13,723 bases of DNA. It comes from an uncultured Prevotella sp. (GTDB lineage Bacteria; Bacteroidota; Bacteroidia; Bacteroidales; Bacteroidaceae). Within the stretch, counting starts at the first letter, position 1, and the number at the start of each line of letters is the position of its first letter. This document shows, piece by piece, positions 5,849 through 13,720 of this stretch. The notes beneath the pieces are model-generated. The model searched no databases, had not been told where the DNA came from, and saw only the letters and a program-made list of their open reading frames with translations. The DNA lies in NCBI GenBank assembly GCA_900546605.1, contig URDV01000029.1:1-13723 (forward strand), written 5' to 3'. A program made the position numbers and the translations under genes.

Positions 5849-7951
5849 TCATCTCCGTCCAAAGAAATAGGGTCTTCTCGGTTGCTGACGTGGAGTTACG
5901 GGCTTAGCATTTAGTTCAGGATAAGCTATGCGGGTGTGATAGATGGTTTTAAGACTCTCTACCAACACGCGCTTAGCATCGGCTATGTCACGAAAAGTGA
6001 TAGGACACTCACGAAAATATCCAGCTTGCACCTGTCCATCAACTATGCGGTTTACCAATTCTTTCAATTTTTCTTCAGTATACTCCTTGAGCGAACGCGA
6101 TGAAGCTTCTACCGCATCACACATCATGAGTATGGCCTGCTCTCGCGTAAAGGGGTTCGGACCTGGATAGGTAAAGAGTTTTGCATCGGGTTCCTCGCCT
6201 GGGTGTTTATTCTTCCATTGTATGTAGAAGTATTTTACCTGTGAACGCCCGTGGTGGGTACTTATAAAGTCGCGTATCACCTTGGGCAAGTGATTCTTCT
6301 CAGCCAGTTTCAATCCCTCTGTAACATGGCTTATGATAATCTGAGCGGAGCGTTCCTCGGTTAATTCATTATGTGGGTTTACCCCCGTTTGGTTTTCGGT
6401 GTAAAAGGTTGGATTAAGCGTTTTGCCTATATCATGATACAAGGCTCCTGTACGCACTAACTGTGGTTTCGCCCCAATTTTGTCTGCCACCTCAGCTGCT
6501 AAATTGGCCACTTGCAATGAATGCACAAAGGTGCCTTGTGCCACCTTCGACATTCGGCGTAATAAAGCATGATTGGTGTTTGACAATTCAACCAACGTTA
6601 CGCTCGAAGTAAAGCCAAATGCCTTCTCTATTAGGTATAACAGTGGGTAAGCAAAGAGCAACAACACACCATTCACGGCATTATATATGTAGAGCGAGCG
6701 ATCAATGTGTACCAAGTCAACTCCTTGTGAAAGGTCAAAACCTAACATCACTATTGATGAGGTGAGAAACACATACAAGGCCACACGCATGAGCTGTGAA
6801 CGCTCTGTCAAGTCGCGCAAGGCATAAATGGCTGTCATGCCTCCCATCAGTTGCACCACCATAAACTCGTAGTTGGAGTGCAAAGCAAACGACGATAAAA
6901 CTACGCTACACACCATGGTCATAAAGGCTGTACGCGAATCCATAAATATGCGCACAAATATGGGCACCATGGCATAAGGCACCATGTACACATTGAAAGC
7001 CTTGTGGTCTACCATAAGGTAAGTTACGAGCGGAAAGAAGGCTATGAGCGACGATAGCAGCAGTATGCTATGAGGCGAATTCATGTATTCACGGCGAAAC
7101 AAGTGTAAGTAAAACACAAATGATACAATTACGCACGACACAAATATCACCTGTCCTAACAACACCTGCCAAAAGCCCTCTGAGGGGTCATTGCGGCGCA
7201 CCGTTTCGCGCTCAAACGATTGTAATATTTTATACTGCTCGGCCGACACTATTTCGCCACGGTCTATAATGCGTTGTCCACTCTGCACCATGCCCGATGC
7301 GGGAGCTACTGAGGCCAACAAGTCCTCGCGTGCGGCTATTGTCTTAACACTATCTACCATCAAGTTGGGCGATAGGTATTTATTCAAATTGCAGCGTGCC
7401 ATGAGTTCACGCGGAAACTGCACACTATCACTGTGTACTATGTACTCATAGGCCGAACGCGTAGAGTAGAGTTCGGTGAGTGAACGCGACAAGGCTTCAG
7501 TGCCTTCAACCACACGTATGCCTGTCACACGGTCCTTGGCCATTTGTGACAAATCGGCCGATGGCACAATGCCTGCTTCATAAACCGCAGCCAACAATCG
7601 CTCTACATGTGACAAGCAGCGCAATGGAACATCCTTAAACTCACCATTCATAAAGTCGGTGTGAAAGGCTGCTATTTGCCGCTGTCCCATCAGCGATTTC
7701 TCGGTATAGAAGGGTTGAAAACGGCTCAACGCACTATCACACTCTGTTTCTACCTCTTTTTGTGTTTTGTAAATAGGAAAGTCAAAGGTGGCTATAAGTG
7801 AGTTGTAGCGCCACGGGCGACCTTGCTCGTATTCGTAACCAAACTTGCTCTCACGCGGCAAAAAGTAAACGAGCAGCGCTACCACCACTACTACTGCGCC
7901 CACCAAGGTCAACACTCCTTGTGTCTTTGATTTGTGCAAAAGTTCGGGCAT
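5849..7951 (-). CDS. pgpH: 7TM-HD cyclic-dinucleotide phosphodiesterase (PgpH-like, 700 aa)
   Basis: Integral membrane HD-domain phosphohydrolase. The known family member PgpH hydrolyses c-di-AMP, and that activity is inferred here. A first membrane helix at about 13-30 is followed by a large periplasmic 7TMR-HDED domain (about 45-255), a seven-helix bundle (about 262-445) and a cytoplasmic HD domain. The HD metal ligands are visible as H477, H506-D507 (LYHDIGK), H542, H566-H567 (STHHG) and D612 (MMCDAVEASSRS). The C-terminus is a short basic tail (PRQQPRRPYFFGRR). The start at 7951 is directly upstream of the first hydrophobic segment. The gene is flanked by repeats and inverted repeats on both sides, so it is probably transcribed alone. 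No clear TAnnTTTG box was found. Confidence 0.9.
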   Translation of the reverse strand: MPELLHKSKTQGVLTLVGAVVVVVALLVYFLPRESKFGYEYEQGRPWRYNSLIATFDFPIYKTQKEVETECDSALSRFQPFYTEKSLMGQRQIAAFHTDFMNGEFKDVPLRCLSHVERLLAAVYEAGIVPSADLSQMAKDRVTGIRVVEGTEALSRSLTELYSTRSAYEYIVHSDSVQFPRELMARCNLNKYLSPNLMVDSVKTIAAREDLLASVAPASGMVQSGQRIIDRGEIVSAEQYKILQSFERETVRRNDPSEGFWQVLLGQVIFVSCVIVSFVFYLHLFRREYMNSPHSILLLSSLIAFFPLVTYLMVDHKAFNVYMVPYAMVPIFVRIFMDSRTAFMTMVCSVVLSSFALHSNYEFMVVQLMGGMTAIYALRDLTERSQLMRVALYVFLTSSIVMLGFDLSQGVDLVHIDRSLYIYNAVNGVLLLFAYPLLYLIEKAFGFTSSVTLVELSNTNHALLRRMSKVAQGTFVHSLQVANLAAEVADKIGAKPQLVRTGALYHDIGKTLNPTFYTENQTGVNPHNELTEERSAQIIISHVTEGLKLAEKNHLPKVIRDFISTHHGRSQVKYFYIQWKNKHPGEEPDAKLFTYPGPNPFTREQAILMMCDAVEASSRSLKEYTEEKLKELVNRIVDGQVQAGYFRECPITFRDIADAKRVLVESLKTIYHTRIAYPELNAKPVTPRQQPRRPYFFGRR

Positions 7952-7973
7952 AATATATATATGTGTTTATGCA

Positions 7974-8035
7974 TTGGTGGAATTAGTAAACGAGTTTACA
8001 GATTGGTTTACGAGTTTATAGGTAAGTTTGCTAAG
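7974..8035 (+). repeat. Octamer-array intergenic element, copy F (diverged)
   Basis: Keeps both ends of the family, TTGGTGGAATTAGTAAAC at the left and GGTAAGTTTGCTAAG at the right. The inside has drifted (AGTTTACA, GATTGGTTTACG, AGTTTATA) and has lost strict 8-base spacing. Its TTGGYGGAATT end lies 22 bases upstream of the pgpH start. Confidence 0.75.
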
Positions 8036-8075
8036 TTTTTATTCATACCTTAACATAATAAGTTGAATATAACAT

Positions 8076-8170
8076 ACTTACCTGTTAACCTGTCAACCTA
8101 TCAACCCGTTAACCTGTCAACCTGTCAACCCGTTAACCTGTTAACCTGTCAACCCGTCAACTATAATTCC
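8076..8170 (-). repeat. Octamer-array intergenic element, copy G, with ten 8-bp units
   Basis: After ACTTA, exactly ten 8-base units run from 8081 to 8160: CCTGTTAA, CCTGTCAA, CCTATCAA, CCCGTTAA, CCTGTCAA twice, CCCGTTAA, CCTGTTAA, CCTGTCAA, CCCGTCAA. It ends CTATAATTCC, a decayed form of the family end ACTAATTCCGCC. All unit differences are transitions at positions 3, 4 and 6. It sits just downstream of the rmuC stop and is inverted relative to copy F. Confidence 0.9.
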
Positions 8171-8210
8171 TGTTTGTTATTTTTTTCACACTCTCAACTT
8201 TGTGGTTTCA

Positions 8211-9344
8211 TCATTCATCGCTTTCGGCCGTCAGTTCATCGGGTATAGACGATGAAGGGGTAAGTCCCTTTTTTTTCCATCCTTCAAGCTGGCTCACTAT
8301 GTTACCACGGCCTGTTGACAATTGGCGTTGTGCCTCGTCATAGGTGCGATGCAGTTGGTCAATAGAGTTACCGATTTTCACAAAGTTTTGGGCAAAGGTA
8401 CTAAACTTTTTATAAAGTTTCTCAGCCGACGCATATATCTCGCTAACAGAGCGACTTTGCAACTCACTCTGCCACAAATTATAAGCCAACTGCAGAGCCA
8501 TGAGCAAGTTGGTGGGGTTAATGAGTATTACATGTTGTGCATATGCCTCAGTAGGCAGTGTGGGGGCTGCTGTTACTGCTGCCACATAAGCTGCCTCGCC
8601 TGGTATAAACATCAACACATAGCCAATGCTGTCAGGCACCAAGCGGTCATAATTTTTTGCTCCCAACTCTTTTATGTGAGCACGCACACTCCGTACGTGT
8701 TCTTTCAGCAAGTGGTCTTGCTCTAATGCATCATCGGCTGCTACATAGTCAGTAAAAGCTTTCAGCGACACCTTTGAGTCTATAATCACATTACGATTTT
8801 CGGGCAAATGCACCACCACATCGGGTATGGCCACCGAGCCACGTCCATCATTCACGTGACTTTGTAGGGTATAGTCGCGTCCCTCAGTCAACCCCGAAGC
8901 TGATAGCAAATTGGCTAATACGGCTTCGCCCCAATTGCCTTGTAGCTTGGTGTTACCTTTCAATGCTTTGGCCAAGTCTTCGGCTTCACGTCCGAGTGAT
9001 TGTGTTTGTTCTACAAGGGCTTTGATGTAGCCATCAAGCGAAGCATGTCCTTTTACAAACTGGCTACGAAACGACTCAATGTCGTGCCCCAAGGGTTTGA
9101 GTAGCGACTCAAGCGAATGTAGGTGTTGTTCGCGCAAGGCATCACCTTGTGTACGCATCATCTCCACCGACATGGCTTTAAATTCGGCACGTAGGGCTTG
9201 TGCCTGTCGACGCATATTTTCATCGGCATGCTGTTGCTCTGCCTTTAACTGTGCTTTTGCAGCTATTGCTTCGCGTTGACTACGCAAAGTTCCTATGGCA
9301 TAACCTGCTACAAGCGAAACGATTGCTATTATTACGTATATCAT
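8211..9344 (-). CDS. rmuC: DNA recombination protein RmuC homologue (377 aa)
   Basis: RmuC family, thought to limit recombination at inverted or short repeats (E. coli knowledge). It is a predicted nuclease-like, membrane-anchored protein. A single N-terminal helix (2-20) is followed by a coiled-coil, Ala/Gln/Glu-rich region (about 23-130). The conserved RmuC domain begins LQGNWGE (134-140) and includes GLTEGRDY, PDVVVHLP, the catalytic-looking IIDSKVSLKAF (187-197) and YVLMFIPGEAAYVAA (242-256). The family's ending FVKIGNSI is followed by a short variable tail (ELTAESDE). It is shorter than the E. coli protein but typical of Bacteroidetes. It stands alone between two repeat-bearing gaps, with a MITE copy 31 bases upstream of its start. 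Confidence 0.93.
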   Translation of the reverse strand: MIYVIIAIVSLVAGYAIGTLRSQREAIAAKAQLKAEQQHADENMRRQAQALRAEFKAMSVEMMRTQGDALREQHLHSLESLLKPLGHDIESFRSQFVKGHASLDGYIKALVEQTQSLGREAEDLAKALKGNTKLQGNWGEAVLANLLSASGLTEGRDYTLQSHVNDGRGSVAIPDVVVHLPENRNVIIDSKVSLKAFTDYVAADDALEQDHLLKEHVRSVRAHIKELGAKNYDRLVPDSIGYVLMFIPGEAAYVAAVTAAPTLPTEAYAQHVILINPTNLLMALQLAYNLWQSELQSRSVSEIYASAEKLYKKFSTFAQNFVKIGNSIDQLHRTYDEAQRQLSTGRGNIVSQLEGWKKKGLTPSSSIPDELTAESDE

Positions 9345-9375
9345 AGAGTTGAGAAGTTATAAATTTTTTCTTTTA

Positions 9376-9479
9376 AGTAGGTATTCAAAAATTAGTTGAT
9401 ATGAATGGGCGAAAGAGTGCGCCAAGGCATATCGACTCATTCTGAACATGATTATATAAACTAATTTTAAATACCTACT
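9376..9479. mobile_element. MITE-like element, copy 2 (104 bp)
   Basis: Shares ends AGTAGGTATT.../...ATACCTACT and the interior (GAAAGAGTGCGCCAAGGC, then ATCGACT) with 3834-3970, but lacks that copy's 34-base internal segment. Its terminal repeats have decayed more. TA lies directly outside both ends, which would fit the TA duplication used by IS630/Tc1-type transposases, but copy 1 does not show it. It occupies the rmuC upstream region. Confidence 0.75.
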
Positions 9480-9582
9480 TATAGATTACTCAAAGACTTC
9501 ATTTCTTTAAGTAATGGTAAACGAGTATTATAACCTTATCATCTAAAAACTCAATACTCATATTCCACCTAACATTACAAGC

Positions 9583-9616
9583 AGAGCGCTTGGCACGCAT
9601 CCGCACCAAGCGCTCT
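9583..9616. terminator. Strong hairpin downstream of the AEC permease gene
   Basis: AGAGCGCTTGG (9583-9593) pairs perfectly with CCAAGCGCTCT (9606-9616) around a 12-base loop, and ACA/TGT can extend it past a bulge. It is 38 bases beyond the permease stop, in the expected place for its terminator. The minus-strand sequence after the stem is not T-rich, so it is not a textbook intrinsic terminator. Confidence 0.6.
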
Positions 9617-9654
9617 TGTTATATACAATAGGTGAGGGGAGAGGGGGTAAAGGC

Positions 9655-10581
9655 TTAAAACAAACTTGCCAGGTAAGCCACCAACGGTATAGTCACCACC
9701 GACATCAAGGTAGTAAAGAATAAACCTTGCGTCATGACACGCTCATCCTTGCCATACTGCAAGCAGAGCATAATGCCATTAGTAGCCACTGGCATGGCAC
9801 TCAGCACCACTGCCACATCGCTCACAAAAGGGTTCACTCCCATTAACGCAAGCACGCCTCCTACGGCTAAGGGCAATATAATAAGGCGAAGCACCGTCAT
9901 AGAATATACAAAACGATTGCCAAACATATCGCGAACGGGTATGTGGCTCAAACTTGAGCCTATAATGAGCAAGGCACATGGCGTGGTCAAGTCGCCTAAC
10001 AAGTGAAACCACTGCCCAACGGGAGTTGGCATTTGTATGCGAGCCACTGCTATCACCACTGCTATTAACGAAGCTATTACACATGGCGAAAGTATCAACT
10101 TGGGCGAAAATGCACTCTTGGCCTTACCACCATTAATAAATGAAACACCAATGGTAAATACTAATAAGTTAAAAGGTATATTGAGCACCGAAGCACAGAA
10201 CACTGCCTTCGACCCAAACACTGCATCACACACAGGGTAACCTATAAAACTTACGTTGCCAAATGCCAACATAAATCGGCATATTCCCAAACGTGCCTTG
10301 TTCACCTTAAACAAGTGCGGAATAAGATAAGCTAACCCTATGAGCACTACGTAATTTACCACAGCTACCACAGCGAGAGCTATGAGTTCCGAATTTTCAA
10401 AAGCAAGATCCTTGCCCATAACTGATGCCAAAATAAGAGCTGGCATCGAAATGTTCATGATGAACACAGATAGTTTGCGGTCGAGCTCGCCAGCCCACAA
10501 GTTACGCTTAGCGGCAAATAAGCCCACAAGTACAATGCCGAATATCATCAGCATTTGGGTAATGATGTGTACAATATCCAT
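9655..10581 (-). CDS. AEC-family (auxin efflux carrier) permease (308 aa)
   Basis: Inner-membrane transporter of the AEC/BART superfamily. Bacterial members export or import small carboxylates (for example malate or malonate), and the substrate cannot be read from the sequence. About ten hydrophobic segments make up two repeats of five, with the family pattern SVFIMNISMPALILASV (38-54) in the first and ALLIIGSSL (about 204-212) and MPVATNGIML in the second half. The length of 308 is normal. It starts 65 bases after the uvrA stop on the same strand, with a hairpin between them, so it may be partly read through from uvrA. No TAnnTTTG box was found in front of it. Confidence 0.9.
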   Translation of the reverse strand: MDIVHIITQMLMIFGIVLVGLFAAKRNLWAGELDRKLSVFIMNISMPALILASVMGKDLAFENSELIALAVVAVVNYVVLIGLAYLIPHLFKVNKARLGICRFMLAFGNVSFIGYPVCDAVFGSKAVFCASVLNIPFNLLVFTIGVSFINGGKAKSAFSPKLILSPCVIASLIAVVIAVARIQMPTPVGQWFHLLGDLTTPCALLIIGSSLSHIPVRDMFGNRFVYSMTVLRLIILPLAVGGVLALMGVNPFVSDVAVVLSAMPVATNGIMLCLQYGKDERVMTQGLFFTTLMSVVTIPLVAYLASLF

Positions 10582-10623
10582 TAGCTATTTTATATGTATT
10601 TAGTTTGTGTGTTGCTGTTTTAG

Positions 10624-10642
10624 TGCCTGTTATGAACAGGCA
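10624..10642. terminator. Short tight hairpin after uvrA
   Basis: TGCCTGTT (10624-10631) and AACAGGCA (10635-10642) form an 8-base stem with a 3-base loop, 4 bases past the uvrA stop. The minus-strand flank ACTAAAAC is not a T tract, so termination is only possible, not shown. Confidence 0.45.
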
Positions 10643-10646
10643 TGTG

Positions 10647-13568
10647 TCATTCTAAGTAAGGCTTCAAGCTTTGAGCCGTGTAACCCACCCCTTGTGCCAC
10701 TATTTGTTCAGGTGTGCCAGTAGCCACCACTTTACCACCCTCACGGCCTCCTTCAGGACCAAGGTCTATCACATAGTCGGCACTTTTTATCACATCTTGA
10801 TTGTGCTCTATTATCACTATGCTATGCCCACGTTCTATCAATGCATTAAAGGCACGCAACAAACGGTTGATGTCGTGAAAGTGTAAACCTGTTGTGGGTT
10901 CGTCAAATATAAATAGTGTGGGCACAGCACGCTCTTGACCCAAATAGTAGGCCAACTTCACACGCTGATTTTCACCACCCGATAGTGTTGAACTTGATTG
11001 TCCTAACTTGATATAGCCTAAACCCACATCTTGCAACGGACGTAGGCGAGTTACTATTTTTGACTGATGATGCTCGGTAAAAAACTCTATGGCTTGGTTC
11101 ACCGTCATCTCAAGTATGTCATATATGTTTTTGCCTTCAAACTTCACTTCGAGCACATCGCTCTTAAAACGCTTGCCATGACAACTCTCACACTCTAACA
11201 CAAGGTCGGCCATGAATTGCATCTCAACCCTTACCGTTCCATCACCCTTACACTCTTCACAGCGCCCTCCATCGGCGTTAAACGAAAAGTAAGCTGGTGT
11301 AAACTCCATTTGACGGGCCAAAGGTTGAGCTGCCATGAGTTTGCGTATTTCATCGTATGCCTTTACGTATGTCACTGGGTTCGAACGCGATGAACGACCT
11401 ATTGGGTTTTGATCAACAAACTCTATGGCTTGCACCGCGTCTACATCACCTGTCAACCTGCTATACTCACCAGGGCGGTCTGCCACTTCATCTTTGGCTC
11501 GCTTCAATGCACAATAAAATATGTCACGCACTAATGTCGACTTTCCCGAACCACTCACGCCCGTCACCACGGTCATCACATTGAGCGGAAAGGTTACGTC
11601 TATGCCCTTTAGGTTATTGGCACGTGCACCCTCCACCGTAATGCTTCTATTCCATGTACGACGCGAAGTTGGCACCTTTATGCGCTCACGTCCATAAAGG
11701 TAGTTGAGTGTATGCGAGGCGTAAAGTCCCTTGTTACTATCAAACATGCCTGGTTGCTGCTGCAACTGGTTCTCGTCCTTGGTGTAAGGACCACTATACA
11801 CCACCTGTCCGCCTAAGCGACCTGCCTCAGAACCTATGTCTATTATGTAGTCGGCAGCACGCATTATCTCTTCATCATGCTCCACCACTATTACCGTGTT
11901 GCCCAAGTCGCGTAACTCTTTCAATACATGTATCAATCGCTCCGTGTCGCGTGGGTGAAGTCCTATGCTGGGTTCATCGAGAATGTAGAGCGAACCTACT
12001 AACGATGAGCCCAACGAGGTGGCCAAGTTGATGCGCTGACTCTCACCACCTGATAGTGAGTTCGACAAGCGGTCAAGCGTTAAATAGTCTAACCCTACCT
12101 CCGACAAAAAGTTCAAGCGGCTCTTTATTTCAGCCAGCAAGCGCTTGGCCACAGCTGCATCATGGGGGCTTAACTCTAATTGCTCAAAAAAGGGGATAAG
12201 GTCCTTTATTGGTTGACGCACCAATTCGGTTATACTGCGTCCGCCCACTTTTACATATTCGGCCTCTGGCTTTAAACGCGAACCATGACACACGGGGCAC
12301 TCTGTTTTGCCACGATAGCGAGCCAACATTACGCGGTATTGTATTTTGTATTGATTACGCTCCAACATTCTGAAAAAGGCATCTATCGACACCTGCTCCT
12401 CTTCAGGCAAACGCTGTTCAACTGCATCGCCATGCCAAAGCATATCCTTTTGCTTACGCGTTAGTTTGTAGTATGGCTCAAATATAGGAAAACCATTTTC
12501 ATGTTTTCCACAACGACGTATAAACTCGTTTTTCCACTCGCCCATCTTTTCACCACGCCAGCACATCACAGCGCCATCATACAGGCTCTTTGAGGTGTCG
12601 GGCACTACTAACTCTTCACTTATGCCCATCACACGTCCAAAGCCCTCACACCTTTCACATGCTCCCAATGGTGAGTTAAATGAAAACATGTTATCATCAG
12701 GCTCACGAAAAGTCATGCCATCGGCCTCAAAGCGTGTGCTAAAGGTGTGAAGTATGCGCGCTGGATAAAAGCGGAGCATACATTGCCCATCGCCCTCAAA
12801 AAATGCCGTCTCGGCTGAGTCAGCCAAACGCGACTGCACTTCCTTATCCTCATTCACCGACAAACGGTCAATGAGCAAACTTAATTGCGACATTTGATAA
12901 TGTTGCACACCTTCGGCTTCCTTAGCCTCTGCCGTAGGCTCTTCGCCTTCATGGGGAGCATCATCCACCACCACCTGGCCAGCTTCAAGTTGAGCCACAA
13001 AGTCCTCAATCCGCACCATCTCACCATCAACGTCAAGTCGCGATAAGCCTTGCTGCAAGTCTATGCTCAACTGCTGATGCAACGAACGACCTTGGCGCAC
13101 ACGCATAGGTGCCAATACTGTGAAGCGTGTACCCTGTGAATAACTCAACATGCAGTCTACCACATCTTGCACCGTATGACGCTTCACCTCAACTCCACTA
13201 ATGGGCGAATAGGTGTGCCCCACACGAGCATAGAGTAAACGCAAGTACTCGTATATTTCTGTACTCGTGCCTACCGTCGAACGCGGATTGCGACTGGTTA
13301 CCTTCTGCTCTATAGCTATAGCAGGAGGCAAACCTTTTATATAGTCACATTCGGGCTTGTGCATACGACCTAAAAACTGACGGGCATAAGCCGACAAACT
13401 TTCTACATAACGGCGTTGCCCCTCGGCATAAAGGGTGTCAAAGGCCAACGACGATTTACCCGAACCACTCAGTCCAGTTATCACTATTAGTTTGTCACGC
13501 GGTATCTCAAGGTCTATGTTCTTTAAGTTATTCACCCGAGCACCTTTCACCTGTATCGTTTCGTTCAT
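10647..13568 (-). CDS. uvrA: Excinuclease ABC subunit A
   Basis: Damage-recognition ATPase of nucleotide excision repair; it works as a dimer with UvrB. Numbered from the chosen start (973 aa): first Walker A GLSGSGKS at 32-39, zinc cysteines C304/C307 and C424/C427, first signature LSGGES and Walker B YILDEPS near 505-534, second Walker A GVSGSGKS at 670-677, zinc site C770/C773/C793/C796, second signature LSGGENQR (862-869) and IFDEPTTGLH near 887-895. The UvrB-binding and insertion regions are present. The frame stays open to 13685, but ATG 13568 gives the family start (MNETIQVKGARVNNLKNI), and a promoter box lies inside the would-be extension. The stop codon is followed by a hairpin and then the AEC gene. 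Confidence 0.97.
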   Translation of the reverse strand: MNETIQVKGARVNNLKNIDLEIPRDKLIVITGLSGSGKSSLAFDTLYAEGQRRYVESLSAYARQFLGRMHKPECDYIKGLPPAIAIEQKVTSRNPRSTVGTSTEIYEYLRLLYARVGHTYSPISGVEVKRHTVQDVVDCMLSYSQGTRFTVLAPMRVRQGRSLHQQLSIDLQQGLSRLDVDGEMVRIEDFVAQLEAGQVVVDDAPHEGEEPTAEAKEAEGVQHYQMSQLSLLIDRLSVNEDKEVQSRLADSAETAFFEGDGQCMLRFYPARILHTFSTRFEADGMTFREPDDNMFSFNSPLGACERCEGFGRVMGISEELVVPDTSKSLYDGAVMCWRGEKMGEWKNEFIRRCGKHENGFPIFEPYYKLTRKQKDMLWHGDAVEQRLPEEEQVSIDAFFRMLERNQYKIQYRVMLARYRGKTECPVCHGSRLKPEAEYVKVGGRSITELVRQPIKDLIPFFEQLELSPHDAAVAKRLLAEIKSRLNFLSEVGLDYLTLDRLSNSLSGGESQRINLATSLGSSLVGSLYILDEPSIGLHPRDTERLIHVLKELRDLGNTVIVVEHDEEIMRAADYIIDIGSEAGRLGGQVVYSGPYTKDENQLQQQPGMFDSNKGLYASHTLNYLYGRERIKVPTSRRTWNRSITVEGARANNLKGIDVTFPLNVMTVVTGVSGSGKSTLVRDIFYCALKRAKDEVADRPGEYSRLTGDVDAVQAIEFVDQNPIGRSSRSNPVTYVKAYDEIRKLMAAQPLARQMEFTPAYFSFNADGGRCEECKGDGTVRVEMQFMADLVLECESCHGKRFKSDVLEVKFEGKNIYDILEMTVNQAIEFFTEHHQSKIVTRLRPLQDVGLGYIKLGQSSSTLSGGENQRVKLAYYLGQERAVPTLFIFDEPTTGLHFHDINRLLRAFNALIERGHSIVIIEHNQDVIKSADYVIDLGPEGGREGGKVVATGTPEQIVAQGVGYTAQSLKPYLE

Positions 13569-13591
13569 CAACGTTATGCTTTTTATAAGTG

Positions 13592-13599
13592 CAAAATTA
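13592..13599 (-). promoter_or_regulatory. Bacteroidetes -7 box for uvrA (TAATTTTG)
   Basis: An exact TAnnTTTG match on the minus strand, 23 bases upstream of ATG 13568. No TTTG is seen at the usual upstream spacing. It is the main argument that the upstream in-frame codons of uvrA are not translated. Confidence 0.6.
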
Positions 13600-13663
13600 C
13601 TCATTTCATTTGGCTTGCCACCTTTTTGCTGAACTAAAATGCTACACACAACTATATATAATG

Positions 13664-13720
13664 CGTTGGCGGAATTAGTAAACAAGTTGACAAGTTAACG
13701 GGTTAACAGGTAAGTTTGCC
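13664..13720 (+). repeat. Octamer-array intergenic element, copy E
   Basis: An intact copy: CGTTGGCGGAATTAGTAAAC, then 8-base units AGTTGACA, AGTTAACG, GGTTAACA, ending GGTAAGTTTGCC. It is the exact reverse complement of bases 1-57 over 57 bases; the match stops immediately outside on the inner side. Its CGTTGGC end faces the uvrA start, 95 bases away. Confidence 0.88.

Noticed and set aside
8081..8160. CRISPR array
   Set aside because: Units are 8 bases with no spacers, and no cas genes are present.
8063..8248. Plus-strand open frame giving a PVNLSTCQ-type repeated peptide
   Set aside because: It is the octamer array read in three frames (8 is not a multiple of 3, so the peptide repeats every 8 residues) and runs antisense into the rmuC 3' end.
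9516..9556. Inverted repeat GAGTATT / AATACTC between rmuC and the permease gene
   Set aside because: Only 7 bases per arm with a long loop in AT-rich DNA; likely chance.
9779..10084. Open frames within the AEC permease gene
   Set aside because: Out-of-frame shadows; the permease frame has continuous family-like membrane segments.
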